64,000 bases of DNA, from the NCBI RefSeq assembly GCF_022346995.1, contig NZ_JAKRNM010000007.1, positions 62,001-126,000 of the forward strand, given 5' to 3'. The number at the start of each line of letters is the position of its first letter. The stretch's first letter is position 1. Positions 55,101-62,480 of the stretch are shown here, in pieces. The position numbers and the translations under genes were made by a program. The notes beneath the pieces are model-generated. The model worked only from the letters and a program-made list of their open reading frames with translations. It had not been told where the DNA came from and made no database searches. The stretch comes from Paenibacillus sp. ACRRY (GTDB lineage: Bacteria; Bacillota; Bacilli; Paenibacillales; Paenibacillaceae).

Positions 55101-55307
55101 CCAAAAGGAAATCTATATGTATTTGTGTCAGAATCCTCACTCAACCATAAGGTTCAAGTAAGAGATACTCGCACTGGTGTATCCTATGAATTCCAATTGG
55201 AGAAAAATCGGTCCGTGCTGTTCGCCACAGATGCTGCAGGAAAGCTGCATACGGTGTATCGCCCGGAAGAAGTTGAGATTGTAAAACAAGATGGAGAGGT
55301 GGGCTAA
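52137..55307 (+). CDS. Large clan-GH-A glycosidase, candidate core beta-mannosidase
   Basis: This 1056-residue cytoplasmic enzyme has no family I can name with confidence. Residues 1-360 contain a glutamine-amidotransferase-like fold and a beta-sandwich. A TIM barrel follows (about 375-740) with WDLINEPSMF (acid/base Glu513) and LIQETGI (nucleophile Glu679), the clan GH-A strand 4 and 7 pattern. A GH42-like trimerisation domain (LIIVPSPHNMD...ACLLITGP) and a C-terminal beta domain complete it. The locus otherwise lacks an enzyme for Man-beta-1,4-GlcNAc, so I infer that role. It is coupled to GH125 by a four-base overlap. Confidence 0.75.
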   Translation: MSTHVKDNKLIIFADPAFPAEGQRPSREALDTWQGSNEVTVASAHELAEVLKATAGEGCLVNLHAPYFPKSAWTEIAAYLHQGGSLISVGGAPFKRPVRDQDGAWVVESEQTAYHQELYIHEALNVSSANIQTYTSSEQISLLSGKEGLFEIADTWNLVPHTTKSSDLPHQMGSAGPMSTQIYPLLCGVSKDERSIAAPVVLWENSRITFAGSRWMFVNLPLSASFWEQDGANEIVKWAQFCAKGVTELSLKPNYATYEPGERAVLTLQGQILQRAGDRRTASELWTFDLTVEREDRTSGTAEKVWSHRLQMELSGEQQFVRLPLPVSVESGLYRIVCRAQAPDGEVRNLRQGFWGQDDALLAEGEVITRSRDYFVKEGRPLPVVGMTYMTSDVARKFLFLPNADVWDRDMAQMAKAGINWIRTGIWTAYRNMMQVDGHMAEDVLRAIDAFLLTAKRHGLQVTFTFFSFTPETWEGTNPYLDPQSVEAQKRFIRSIVSRHTHTTHVDWDLINEPSMFDPVRIFSAGPSSARDSHEQQAFIGWLQQRHETIEALQEAWNMSPKQLPDFAAAVIPEPEEINFDVQDMHKAKKGTRWLDYCLFSMEMHNVWARELVGTIKDLVPGHLVTVGQDEALGAQRPSPFFYEREVDYTTVHSWWLNDDLIWDGIFTKTPHKPNLIQETGIMYVETPDGRAKRTEEELRSILERKYAYAFSTGGAGAVQWIWNTNFYMDNANESHIGALRADGTEKPEADVSYDFGRFINKVRDLFEDRELEEIAVVFPYSNDFSNRSLAYDATTKLTRVMSYDLKLPFRAVSEYHLEALEQQPPKLIIVPSPHNMDNDALLQLLAFTEKEGACLLITGPLGLDAYWKASDRADHILGKRSLGNVQREELLNINGVNHRVTYGRRRIAEVAKETLLHQDHDTPDEVTVLPWGKGKIMWTPLPLELNGRDEPLADLYRYAAETAGIHQELEWISGGKIAGIYGRKLSFPKGNLYVFVSESSLNHKVQVRDTRTGVSYEFQLEKNRSVLFATDAAGKLHTVYRPEEVEIVKQDGEVG

Positions 55308-55310
55308 CTC

Positions 55311-58094
55311 ATGACGGAACAAAAGGATAAACAGAAAACCAAAAGAGCCCATATCATTTCGCATACCCACTGGGATCGGGAATGGTACCTGCCTTATGAG
55401 AAGCATCATATGCGGCTCGTTCAACTGGTGGATTCACTGCTAGATGAGCTCGACGAGGGAGCGGACTACAAAAGCTTTTACCTGGATGGACAAACGATCA
55501 TCATCGACGATTATCTTCAGGTTCGCCCGGAGCAAAAGGAGCGGCTGGAGAAGCATATCCGAAATGGCCGGATCGTGATTGGGCCTTGGTATATACTGCA
55601 GGATGCATTTCTTACCAGTGGTGAAGCCAATGTGCGCAATATGCAGGTTGGGCATCGGGATGCGAAGCGTTACGGCACACCATCCAAGATCGGTTATTTT
55701 CCCGATACGTTCGGGCTGGTTGGACAGACGCCGCAGCTCATGCTGCAATCTGGCATCGATAACGTCTTTTTTGGAAGAGGCGTGAAACCTACAGGCTTCA
55801 ATAATACTGTATCGGATGCAGGATACGAATCCAGCTTCTCAGAGCTCATGTGGGAAGGGCCGGATGGATCGAAAGTGCTGGGGGTGCTATTTGCCAACTG
55901 GTACTCCAATGGTAACGAAATTCCGGTAGATGAGGCTTCAGCCCGCAAGTTCTGGAAAACCAAACTGGCAGATGCCGAGAAATATGCCTCGACCAATGAG
56001 CTGTTGTACATGAACGGATGTGATCACCAGCCTATTCAACGGGATTTGCCTGAGGCGATCCGAATGGCGGAGCAATTACATCCTGACATTGAATTCGTTC
56101 ACTCCAACTTTCCGGATTATCTGACGGCCCTGAAAGAATCGGCAGAACATGAGTTGTCCACGGTAAAAGGAGAGCTGCGCAGCCAGCGTACCGATGGCTG
56201 GGGGACCCTGGTGAACACCGCTTCGGCACGGGTTTATCTGAAACAGATGAACCAGCTTGGTCAAGCCATGCTTGAAAAGGTGGCTGAGCCACTGGCGTCC
56301 TACGCCCATCTCCTTGGACATGCTTATCCGCATGATCAACTGACATATGCCTGGAAAACGCTGATGCAGAACCATCCGCATGACAGCATTTGCGGCTGCA
56401 GTGTGGATGAGGTTCACCGTGAGATGGTCACACGATTCGAGAAGAGCCGTCACGTCGCTGAAGCGATGATTGAAGAGAGCACAAGTCAGATTGCTGCTTC
56501 GGTGGATACATCAATCTTTGCCAGCTATGGTGAAGATGCGCGGCCACTAATCACGTTCAATACGACAGGCTGGGAGCGCAGCGGCGTTGTTCAGATCGAA
56601 CTGGACGCAGCTCGTATCTACTTCCGTGATGGAATGTCATTAGAGGATATGGCTGCCCAAATGAACAACGTAGACCTGTCCGGTCGTGTCCTCGTTGATG
56701 AAAAAGGAGCGAACGTTCCGTGTACAGTAGAAGATCTGGGCCTGCAGTTCGGGTATGATCTGCCGGATGACCGATTCCGTCAGCCGTACAGCTGCCGCCG
56801 GGTCAAAATTACATTTGAAGCGGAGAACGTGCCAGCGCTTGGATTGAAGGCATATGGCTGGGTTCGCAGTGAAGCTCAGGATGATTCTGTCTCGAATGGC
56901 TTGGCATTGCGCAGTGGGGAACGCGGCATGGAAAATGAATATGTTGCCGTTACAATCGCAGATAATGGCTCCTTTACACTGAAGGATAAACGCACAGGAC
57001 GTACGTACCAAGACCTTGGCGTGTACGAAAATGTTGGGGATATCGGTAACGAGTATATGTTCAAGCAGCCGGAGAACGAAGTAGCCTTGACTACGAAAGA
57101 ATCAACAGCCGACATACGGATCATTGAAGATACGCCGTACCGTGCTTCCTACGAAATCGTACATGATTGGGAAATTCCTGCTTCGGCGGATGAGATGCTG
57201 GATCGTGAACAACGTGAGCTCATCTATTACCCGTATCGCAAGGCACAGCGTTCCAAACAGACCACTACACTGCGTATTCGTACGATTCTGTCGTTAAGCC
57301 GCAGCGGAAAAGGAGTTCAAGTACAAACCACCTTTAACAATCAGGCGAAGGATCACCGTGTACGTGCCCTGTTCCCAACCGATCTGGCGACTGCTGTTCA
57401 CCGTGTGGATTCCATGTTTGAGATTGCTACTCGTGATAATGTGCCCGCACCAGAGTGGCAAAATCCAAGCAATACACAGCATCAGCAAAGTTTTGTGGAT
57501 GTGAGTGAAGAACACGCTGGACTGGTCGTAGCCAATCTGGGACTGAATGAATATGAAGTCCTTCAGGATGGGCGCAATACGATAGCCGTAACGCTGCTCC
57601 GTGCGGTAGGAGAGCTTGGGGACTGGGGGTTGTTCCCGACACCGGAAGCACAATGTCTGGGAGAGCATTCGTTCCAGATGGAGATCATTCCGCATGATGG
57701 AAGCGGCGCATCATCAGATGCATACATCGAGGCTTACCAGTTCCAGGTTCCATGGACGCTGGTTCAAACGGATGTTCACTCAGGTACGCTGTCATCAACG
57801 CATACGCCATTTGCATGGCAAGGAGAAGGTATGGCATTCTCCTCACTGAAAGTGAATGAGGAATCAGGTGATCTGATGATGCGCTGGTATAATATGAAGC
57901 CGGACACATCTCTGCTGAGTCTGGCTGCGACCGAATTGAATACGAATGAAGAAGCATACAAGAGCAATATTCTGGAGGAGAAGGGCGAGAAACTCGCATC
58001 CTCTTCAGGTGTTTCCTCTAATCTATCCAGCGGCAAAGCATGGTCCATCCCGGCAGGACCTTGCGAGATTGTTACTGTGGGGCTCCGTCGTTAA
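55311..58094 (+). CDS. GH38 alpha-mannosidase (second, MngB-like)
   Basis: This 927-residue cytoplasmic alpha-mannosidase starts directly with the catalytic domain: HTHWDREWYLPYE supplies zinc ligands His20 and Asp22, and YFPDTFG supplies the nucleophile Asp132. It lacks the N-terminal sandwich of the first GH38 and resembles mannosylglycerate-hydrolase-type enzymes. The pair probably splits linkage specificities. It is three bases after the clan-GH-A gene and is the last gene of the operon. I see no strong terminator between it and dnaI. Confidence 0.92.
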   Translation: MTEQKDKQKTKRAHIISHTHWDREWYLPYEKHHMRLVQLVDSLLDELDEGADYKSFYLDGQTIIIDDYLQVRPEQKERLEKHIRNGRIVIGPWYILQDAFLTSGEANVRNMQVGHRDAKRYGTPSKIGYFPDTFGLVGQTPQLMLQSGIDNVFFGRGVKPTGFNNTVSDAGYESSFSELMWEGPDGSKVLGVLFANWYSNGNEIPVDEASARKFWKTKLADAEKYASTNELLYMNGCDHQPIQRDLPEAIRMAEQLHPDIEFVHSNFPDYLTALKESAEHELSTVKGELRSQRTDGWGTLVNTASARVYLKQMNQLGQAMLEKVAEPLASYAHLLGHAYPHDQLTYAWKTLMQNHPHDSICGCSVDEVHREMVTRFEKSRHVAEAMIEESTSQIAASVDTSIFASYGEDARPLITFNTTGWERSGVVQIELDAARIYFRDGMSLEDMAAQMNNVDLSGRVLVDEKGANVPCTVEDLGLQFGYDLPDDRFRQPYSCRRVKITFEAENVPALGLKAYGWVRSEAQDDSVSNGLALRSGERGMENEYVAVTIADNGSFTLKDKRTGRTYQDLGVYENVGDIGNEYMFKQPENEVALTTKESTADIRIIEDTPYRASYEIVHDWEIPASADEMLDREQRELIYYPYRKAQRSKQTTTLRIRTILSLSRSGKGVQVQTTFNNQAKDHRVRALFPTDLATAVHRVDSMFEIATRDNVPAPEWQNPSNTQHQQSFVDVSEEHAGLVVANLGLNEYEVLQDGRNTIAVTLLRAVGELGDWGLFPTPEAQCLGEHSFQMEIIPHDGSGASSDAYIEAYQFQVPWTLVQTDVHSGTLSSTHTPFAWQGEGMAFSSLKVNEESGDLMMRWYNMKPDTSLLSLAATELNTNEEAYKSNILEEKGEKLASSSGVSSNLSSGKAWSIPAGPCEIVTVGLRR

Positions 58095-58323
58095 AGGGAT
58101 CATCCTGAGAGCAGGCAGGCACTGTCATCCATACCATTCGTGATACGATGTGTCACGAAGGAGATCGTTATTTCCAGCCGGAATATGTTGAGTTATGCCC
58201 CAAGTTTCTATAGAATGAACAATAGAATTGCAATCGATCGAAGGAACCTTTGCCATCATCATGGTCATTGGTGAAATTCAGGTGGTTCATTCTATATTGA
58301 ATACATTAAGGGGGCTTGAAGCC

Positions 58324-59274
58324 ATGGAATCCTTGGGAGGACTGCTTCAGCAGCTTAATCCTTCCTTTCGTGAGCAGTCGCGGCGAATTGCGGCGGAGTT
58401 AATGGATGATCCGTACGTACGCGAATTCCGAGCAGGTCACCCGGAACTGAAAGATGCACAGCTCATGACCGATCTGAGCAAGCTGTATCAGTATGCCCGA
58501 GATTCGAAAAACTGTGCGAATTGTCCGGGGCTGGATAACTGTCCTAACGATTTCCAGGGTCACTTTTGCAAACTGGAAGTAGAGCATTTTAACGGTAAAC
58601 CCGAAATTATAGATAAAAAAGCTCCGTGTTCCAAACATATTGCCAGGCAAAATGAGCATGTGATCAAGAAGAGAATCCGCAGCTTCTATGTGGACGAGCG
58701 TGCGCTTAGTGCAGGGTATAACGATGTGGAAATTATGGGCAAGGACCGGATGCGGGCTCCGGCGGTAAACCAGGTTCTGCGTTATATTAGTGACACGAAG
58801 GAGAATGGGCTATCTCCGCAAGGACTGTTTCTCGAGGGATCATTTGGAACAGGCAAGACGTTTCTGATGTGCTATCTATTACACGAATTAGCCGTCGCGG
58901 GATACACAGGGGTCATTATCTACATGCCTGACTTTGTGGAGGATCTGAAATCCATGATCACGGATGGGCAGAAGCTGAAGGAAACGACAGATATACTCAA
59001 AAGCTGTGACCTGCTCATTTTCGATGATATTGGCGCAGAGAATCTGAATCCTTGGGTTCGGGATCATGTGATGGGTTCCATTTTGAACTACCGCATGAAT
59101 CGGAAACCGACGTTCTACACGTCCAACTACAATCTGGATGGGCTGGAGAAGCATCTCAGCTTTACGAGCAGAGATGGCGAGGAGATGAACAAGGGGCAGC
59201 GTCTGATGGACCGCATTCGTCCGTTTGTCGACGTCGTTTCTGTTCGTGGAGAGAATCAGCGAGGTAAGCGATAA
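58324..59274 (+). CDS. dnaI: Primosomal helicase loader DnaI
   Basis: This 316-residue AAA+ protein loads the replicative helicase. It has an N-terminal zinc-binding region (CANCPGLDNC and later GHFC), Walker A GSFGTGKT near 180, Walker B LLIFDDIGAE, and sensor residues in FYTSNYNLDGLEKHL. The ATG at 58324 has AAGGGGG upstream and gives the family N-terminus MESLGGLLQQ; the frame is open to 58228 without support. It is separated from dnaB by the glycan locus and must use a local promoter or read-through. Confidence 0.93.
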   Translation: MESLGGLLQQLNPSFREQSRRIAAELMDDPYVREFRAGHPELKDAQLMTDLSKLYQYARDSKNCANCPGLDNCPNDFQGHFCKLEVEHFNGKPEIIDKKAPCSKHIARQNEHVIKKRIRSFYVDERALSAGYNDVEIMGKDRMRAPAVNQVLRYISDTKENGLSPQGLFLEGSFGTGKTFLMCYLLHELAVAGYTGVIIYMPDFVEDLKSMITDGQKLKETTDILKSCDLLIFDDIGAENLNPWVRDHVMGSILNYRMNRKPTFYTSNYNLDGLEKHLSFTSRDGEEMNKGQRLMDRIRPFVDVVSVRGENQRGKR

Positions 59275-59303
59275 TCCGTATATTTACATGGTAAGTAGTC
59301 CAC

Positions 59304-59348
59304 AAAAAAGCCTGGTTTTCGCGGTGGTCGCGGAAACCGGGCTTTTTT
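59304..59348. terminator. Bidirectional terminator after dnaI
   Basis: AAAAAAGCC and GGCTTTTTT enclose GGTTT/AAACC and CGCG/CGCG stems. It separates dnaI from the convergent small membrane-protein gene. Confidence 0.9.
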
Positions 59349-59370
59349 GGTCCTGCGCGGGCCTGACATC

Positions 59371-59526
59371 CTATTCGGTCAGGAATTTGAAGATGACCAT
59401 GCCGAAGAAGATGACTGTCATCAGGCCACCCATGCCGGCAACACCCGCAATCAGATCGAATAGATCGTTACGGGGCTCCTCGTTGACATGTTCACGCGGG
59501 TCGCTGATCCGCACATTTGCGTCCAT
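59371..59526 (-). CDS. Small single-pass membrane protein (51 aa)
   Basis: A short gene with AAGGAGG eight bases before its ATG. The product begins MDANVRISDPREHVNEEPRND (charged). It then has one long hydrophobic segment from about residue 23 to 48 (glycine-rich first, then FFGMVIFKFL) and ends FLTE. Family unknown. The good ribosome site, terminator placement and membrane-protein character make it a real gene. Confidence 0.75.
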   Translation of the reverse strand: MDANVRISDPREHVNEEPRNDLFDLIAGVAGMGGLMTVIFFGMVIFKFLTE

Positions 59527-59695
59527 GGTATTGCCTCCTTATGTGGATCAACAGCTTGCCCTTCCAGGGAGCTGAAGCCCGGAGTAATTTTAGTATACTT
59601 GGAAAAGAAAGCGTTTGTAAAGATTTAGCAGCAATCGTGTCAAGATGACCAATTGTGAAGATTTGATGGTGGAGAGATGAACATTACACGTTCAT

Positions 59696-59725
59696 TTCAC
59701 AAGTTTAGATATCCTGTGTTATACT
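59696..59725 (+). promoter_or_regulatory. Promoter of trxA
   Basis: TTCACA (59696-59701) and TATACT (59720-59725) are separated by 18 bp, with TGT directly ahead of the -10 as an extended element. They lie 65 bases upstream of trxA. Confidence 0.6.
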
Positions 59726-59790
59726 GGAAGTGTCGTTCACGACGTTACAGGTTAAAATAAACCGTAAGTATATATAAGGAGGACAATTTC

Positions 59791-60108
59791 ATGGCTATTG
59801 TTAACGTATCCGATCAATCCTTTAACACTGAAGTCGAAGGAGAAGGAACGGTTCTTGTTGATTTCTGGGCGCCTTGGTGCGGTCCTTGCAAAATGCTCGC
59901 TCCAATCCTGGAAGAGCTGTCCACCGAAGTTGGCGATGCAGTGAAAATTGCCAAAGTCAACGTTGACGAAAATCCGGAATCCGCTTCCCGCTTCGGCGTA
60001 ATGAGCATTCCGACATTGATCTTCTTCAAAGACGGCCAACCGGTTGATAAAGTGGTTGGATTGAACTCGAAAGAAGCACTCAAAGGAATCATTGAGAAAC
60101 ACCAATAA
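59791..60108 (+). CDS. trxA: Thioredoxin
   Basis: This 105-residue cytoplasmic thioredoxin has the active site FWAPWCGPCKM (Cys30 and Cys33), the cis-proline loop SIPTLIFFK, and the normal family length. AAGGAGG precedes the ATG. It is a single gene between a promoter and a terminator. Confidence 0.97.
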   Translation: MAIVNVSDQSFNTEVEGEGTVLVDFWAPWCGPCKMLAPILEELSTEVGDAVKIAKVNVDENPESASRFGVMSIPTLIFFKDGQPVDKVVGLNSKEALKGIIEKHQ

Positions 60109-60126
60109 TTCACTAGGCTAACAGAT

Positions 60127-60157
60127 ACGCCTCCGGTTTATGCGCCGGGGGCGTTTT
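60127..60157 (+). terminator. Terminator after trxA
   Basis: CGCCTCCGG pairs with CCGGGGGCG and TTTT follows. It lies 20 bases after the trxA stop. Confidence 0.8.
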
Positions 60158-60216
60158 GCGTCGAATATCTTTTTATAGGACAATATAAAAGTAATCATTA
60201 TTTTCACTTATAATGT

Positions 60217-60354
60217 AGAGTACAGAACCGATTCGAAGAAGCGAAGCGCTCGCATTTATCACCGGATTTCCCCATGCTAATGGAATCAAAGAAATCTGGG
60301 GATAACGGCGATCGGAGAACGGTACTGTAATCGGAATGGTCTAGTGTAACCGTT
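60217..60354. repeat. Structured intergenic element, copy 2
   Basis: Second copy of the element at 50621-50762, in the same orientation and about 40 bases upstream of uvrC. The base stem is TACAGAACCG (60221-60230) with CGGTACTGTA (60320-60329), keeping the same single A-A mismatch as copy 1 but with two compensated base pairs. Inner helices are ATTTATC/GATAAC and CCGGATTT/AAATCTGG, with an apical CCAT/ATGG that replaces CCCTT/AAGGG. A TATAAT just before the element (60208-60213) might be a promoter box. Confidence 0.75.
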
Positions 60355-60392
60355 GATTATTACTTTTTTCGGAAGGGAGGACCCACCGAATT

Positions 60393-62480
60393 ATGGATGA
60401 ATTCATAAATGTTCTGCAAGAACAGGAGCAGGCCCTGGAGCAGATACGGCATAAGCTTGCGTTGCTGCCCGATATGCCTGGCTGTTATTTGATGAAAAAC
60501 AGTGAAGGTACCATTATCTATGTAGGTAAGGCCAAAGTGCTGAAAAACCGTGTACGCTCTTATTTTATTGGTAGTCATAACGGGAAGACGCAGCGTCTGG
60601 TATCCGAAATCCGCGATTTTGAATACATTGTGACGGGCAGCAATATGGAAGCACTCATCCTGGAGTGTAACCTGATCAAAAAACACATGCCGCGTTATAA
60701 CGTCTTGCTCAAGGACGACAAAACCTTTCCTTATCTTAAAATTACGAATGAAAAGCATCCCCGGCTCGAAGTGACCCGGCGTGTGCTGAAAGATAAAGCC
60801 AAGTACTTCGGACCCTATCCGAACTCGTACGCGGCACACCAAACGAAAAAGCTGCTCGATCGCATGTATCCGCTGCGTAAATGCGGCGTGATGCCGAAGG
60901 AAGTTTGCCTGTATTACCACATGGGACAGTGTCTCGCTCCCTGTGTGAAGGAAGTAGGCAAGGAGCAATATGACCAGATTTCCCAAGAAATCGGTTCATT
61001 CCTGAGCGGAGGTCACGAAGAAATCAAGAAGGATCTCCAGCGCAAAATGCAGGAAGCCGCAGAGGATCTGTATTTCGAACGTGCCAAGGAACTGCGGGAC
61101 CAGGTCATAGCCATTGATGCCATGATGGAGAAACAGAAAATTACGATGGCGGATGCCAGAGACCGTGATGTGTTTGGATTCGCCATTGATAAGGGCTGGA
61201 TGTGCGTCCAGATTCTATATATGCGTCAGGGGAAAATGATCGAGCGCCATGTCTCGACGTTTCCGTTTTATGGCGAAGCGTACAGTGACTTTATGTCCTA
61301 CGTGACACAGTATTATAGCGATAATCCGGCGCTGCCGCAGGAGATCTTGCTGCCTGAAATTCCGAAAGAACTGGTCGCTGGAGAACAGTCGGACAATGCT
61401 GAAGTTCCCGCTACGGATGTGCCGGCGGCTGTGGCATTGGAATCGGATCCATTGTCATCAGCATTGAATGATGTGTCTACTGAACCACAAGTTGCGGAAT
61501 CCCGTGCAGCTTATGGGGAAAACGATGCTCCTGAAGAGGCTAAAGCAGAAACGGCAATGGCTCAGGATGTGTCCGATCCACAGGAGAATGCTACTGAGGA
61601 TACGAACCGTCCTGGATTGGAAGACCCGTTCCAGGCTGCAGCGGCTCTGCAGGAGTGGCTGGAGATCAAGGTCCACATCCCGCAGCGCGGGTTGAAACGC
61701 CAAATGATCACCATGGCTGTGGATAACGCACGTGTGGCCTTGGAAGAGAAATTCCGTCTGATTGAGCGTAACGAAGAACGTACGTCCAAAGCATCTGAGG
61801 GTCTTGGTCGCTGGATCGGTCTGGATCAACTGCGCCGGATCGAGGCATTTGATAACTCCAACATTCAGGGAACCAACCCGGTATCGGCGATGATTGTATT
61901 TACCGATGGCAAGCCGGACAAGAAAGAATATCGTAAATATAAGGTTCGTTCAGTAGAAGGACCGGATGATTACGAAACGATGCGGGAAGTCATCCGCAGA
62001 CGCTACGAGCGGGTATTGAAGGAAAACCTGACTCAGCCTGACCTGATCGTTGTGGATGGCGGGAAAGGGCAGATTTCGGCCGCTGTGGATATATTGGAGA
62101 ATGAACTGGGATTGTTTATCCCCGTGTGTGGTCTGGTGAAAGACGCCAAACACAAAACTTCTCAGCTCATGATTGGCAATCCGCCGGAAGTCATTTCACT
62201 GCCGCGGGACAGCCAGGAGTTTTATCTGCTTCAACGTATTCAGGAAGAGGTTCACCGCTTTGCCATTTCGTTTCACCGGGAACAGCGCGGTAAGTCCATG
62301 GTCACTTCACGTCTGGATTCCATTCCTGGCATTGGCGAGAAGCGTCGAAAACTGCTGCTGAAGCATTTTGGTTCTTTACGCAAAATAAAAGAGGCCAGCG
62401 TCGAAGACTTCCGGCCTCTATCTATCGGTGATAAACTAGCTAATCAAATTATTGCAGCACTTCGGGATGAGGAGTCGTAA
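60393..62480 (+). CDS. uvrC: Excinuclease ABC subunit C
   Basis: This 695-residue nuclease makes both incisions in nucleotide excision repair. It has the GIY-YIG domain (GCYLMKN...IIYVGKAK), a UVR motif (FERAKELRDQVIAIDAMM near 228), a C-terminal RNase H-like endonuclease (RIEAFDNSN, VVDGGKGQ) and HhH repeats (SIPGIGEKRRKLL). It is about 90 residues longer than usual because of an Ala/Glu/Asp/Pro-rich segment at about 327-410, between the UVR and C-terminal domains. GGAAGGGAGG precedes the ATG. The 3' end overlaps the convergent protease gene by 32 bases. Confidence 0.95.
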   Translation: MDEFINVLQEQEQALEQIRHKLALLPDMPGCYLMKNSEGTIIYVGKAKVLKNRVRSYFIGSHNGKTQRLVSEIRDFEYIVTGSNMEALILECNLIKKHMPRYNVLLKDDKTFPYLKITNEKHPRLEVTRRVLKDKAKYFGPYPNSYAAHQTKKLLDRMYPLRKCGVMPKEVCLYYHMGQCLAPCVKEVGKEQYDQISQEIGSFLSGGHEEIKKDLQRKMQEAAEDLYFERAKELRDQVIAIDAMMEKQKITMADARDRDVFGFAIDKGWMCVQILYMRQGKMIERHVSTFPFYGEAYSDFMSYVTQYYSDNPALPQEILLPEIPKELVAGEQSDNAEVPATDVPAAVALESDPLSSALNDVSTEPQVAESRAAYGENDAPEEAKAETAMAQDVSDPQENATEDTNRPGLEDPFQAAAALQEWLEIKVHIPQRGLKRQMITMAVDNARVALEEKFRLIERNEERTSKASEGLGRWIGLDQLRRIEAFDNSNIQGTNPVSAMIVFTDGKPDKKEYRKYKVRSVEGPDDYETMREVIRRRYERVLKENLTQPDLIVVDGGKGQISAAVDILENELGLFIPVCGLVKDAKHKTSQLMIGNPPEVISLPRDSQEFYLLQRIQEEVHRFAISFHREQRGKSMVTSRLDSIPGIGEKRRKLLLKHFGSLRKIKEASVEDFRPLSIGDKLANQIIAALRDEES

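Noticed and set aside
34293..58323. Genomic island carried by a phage or integrative element
   Set aside because: No integrase, recombinase, transposase, terminal repeats or tRNA was seen at either border, so mobility is not claimed.
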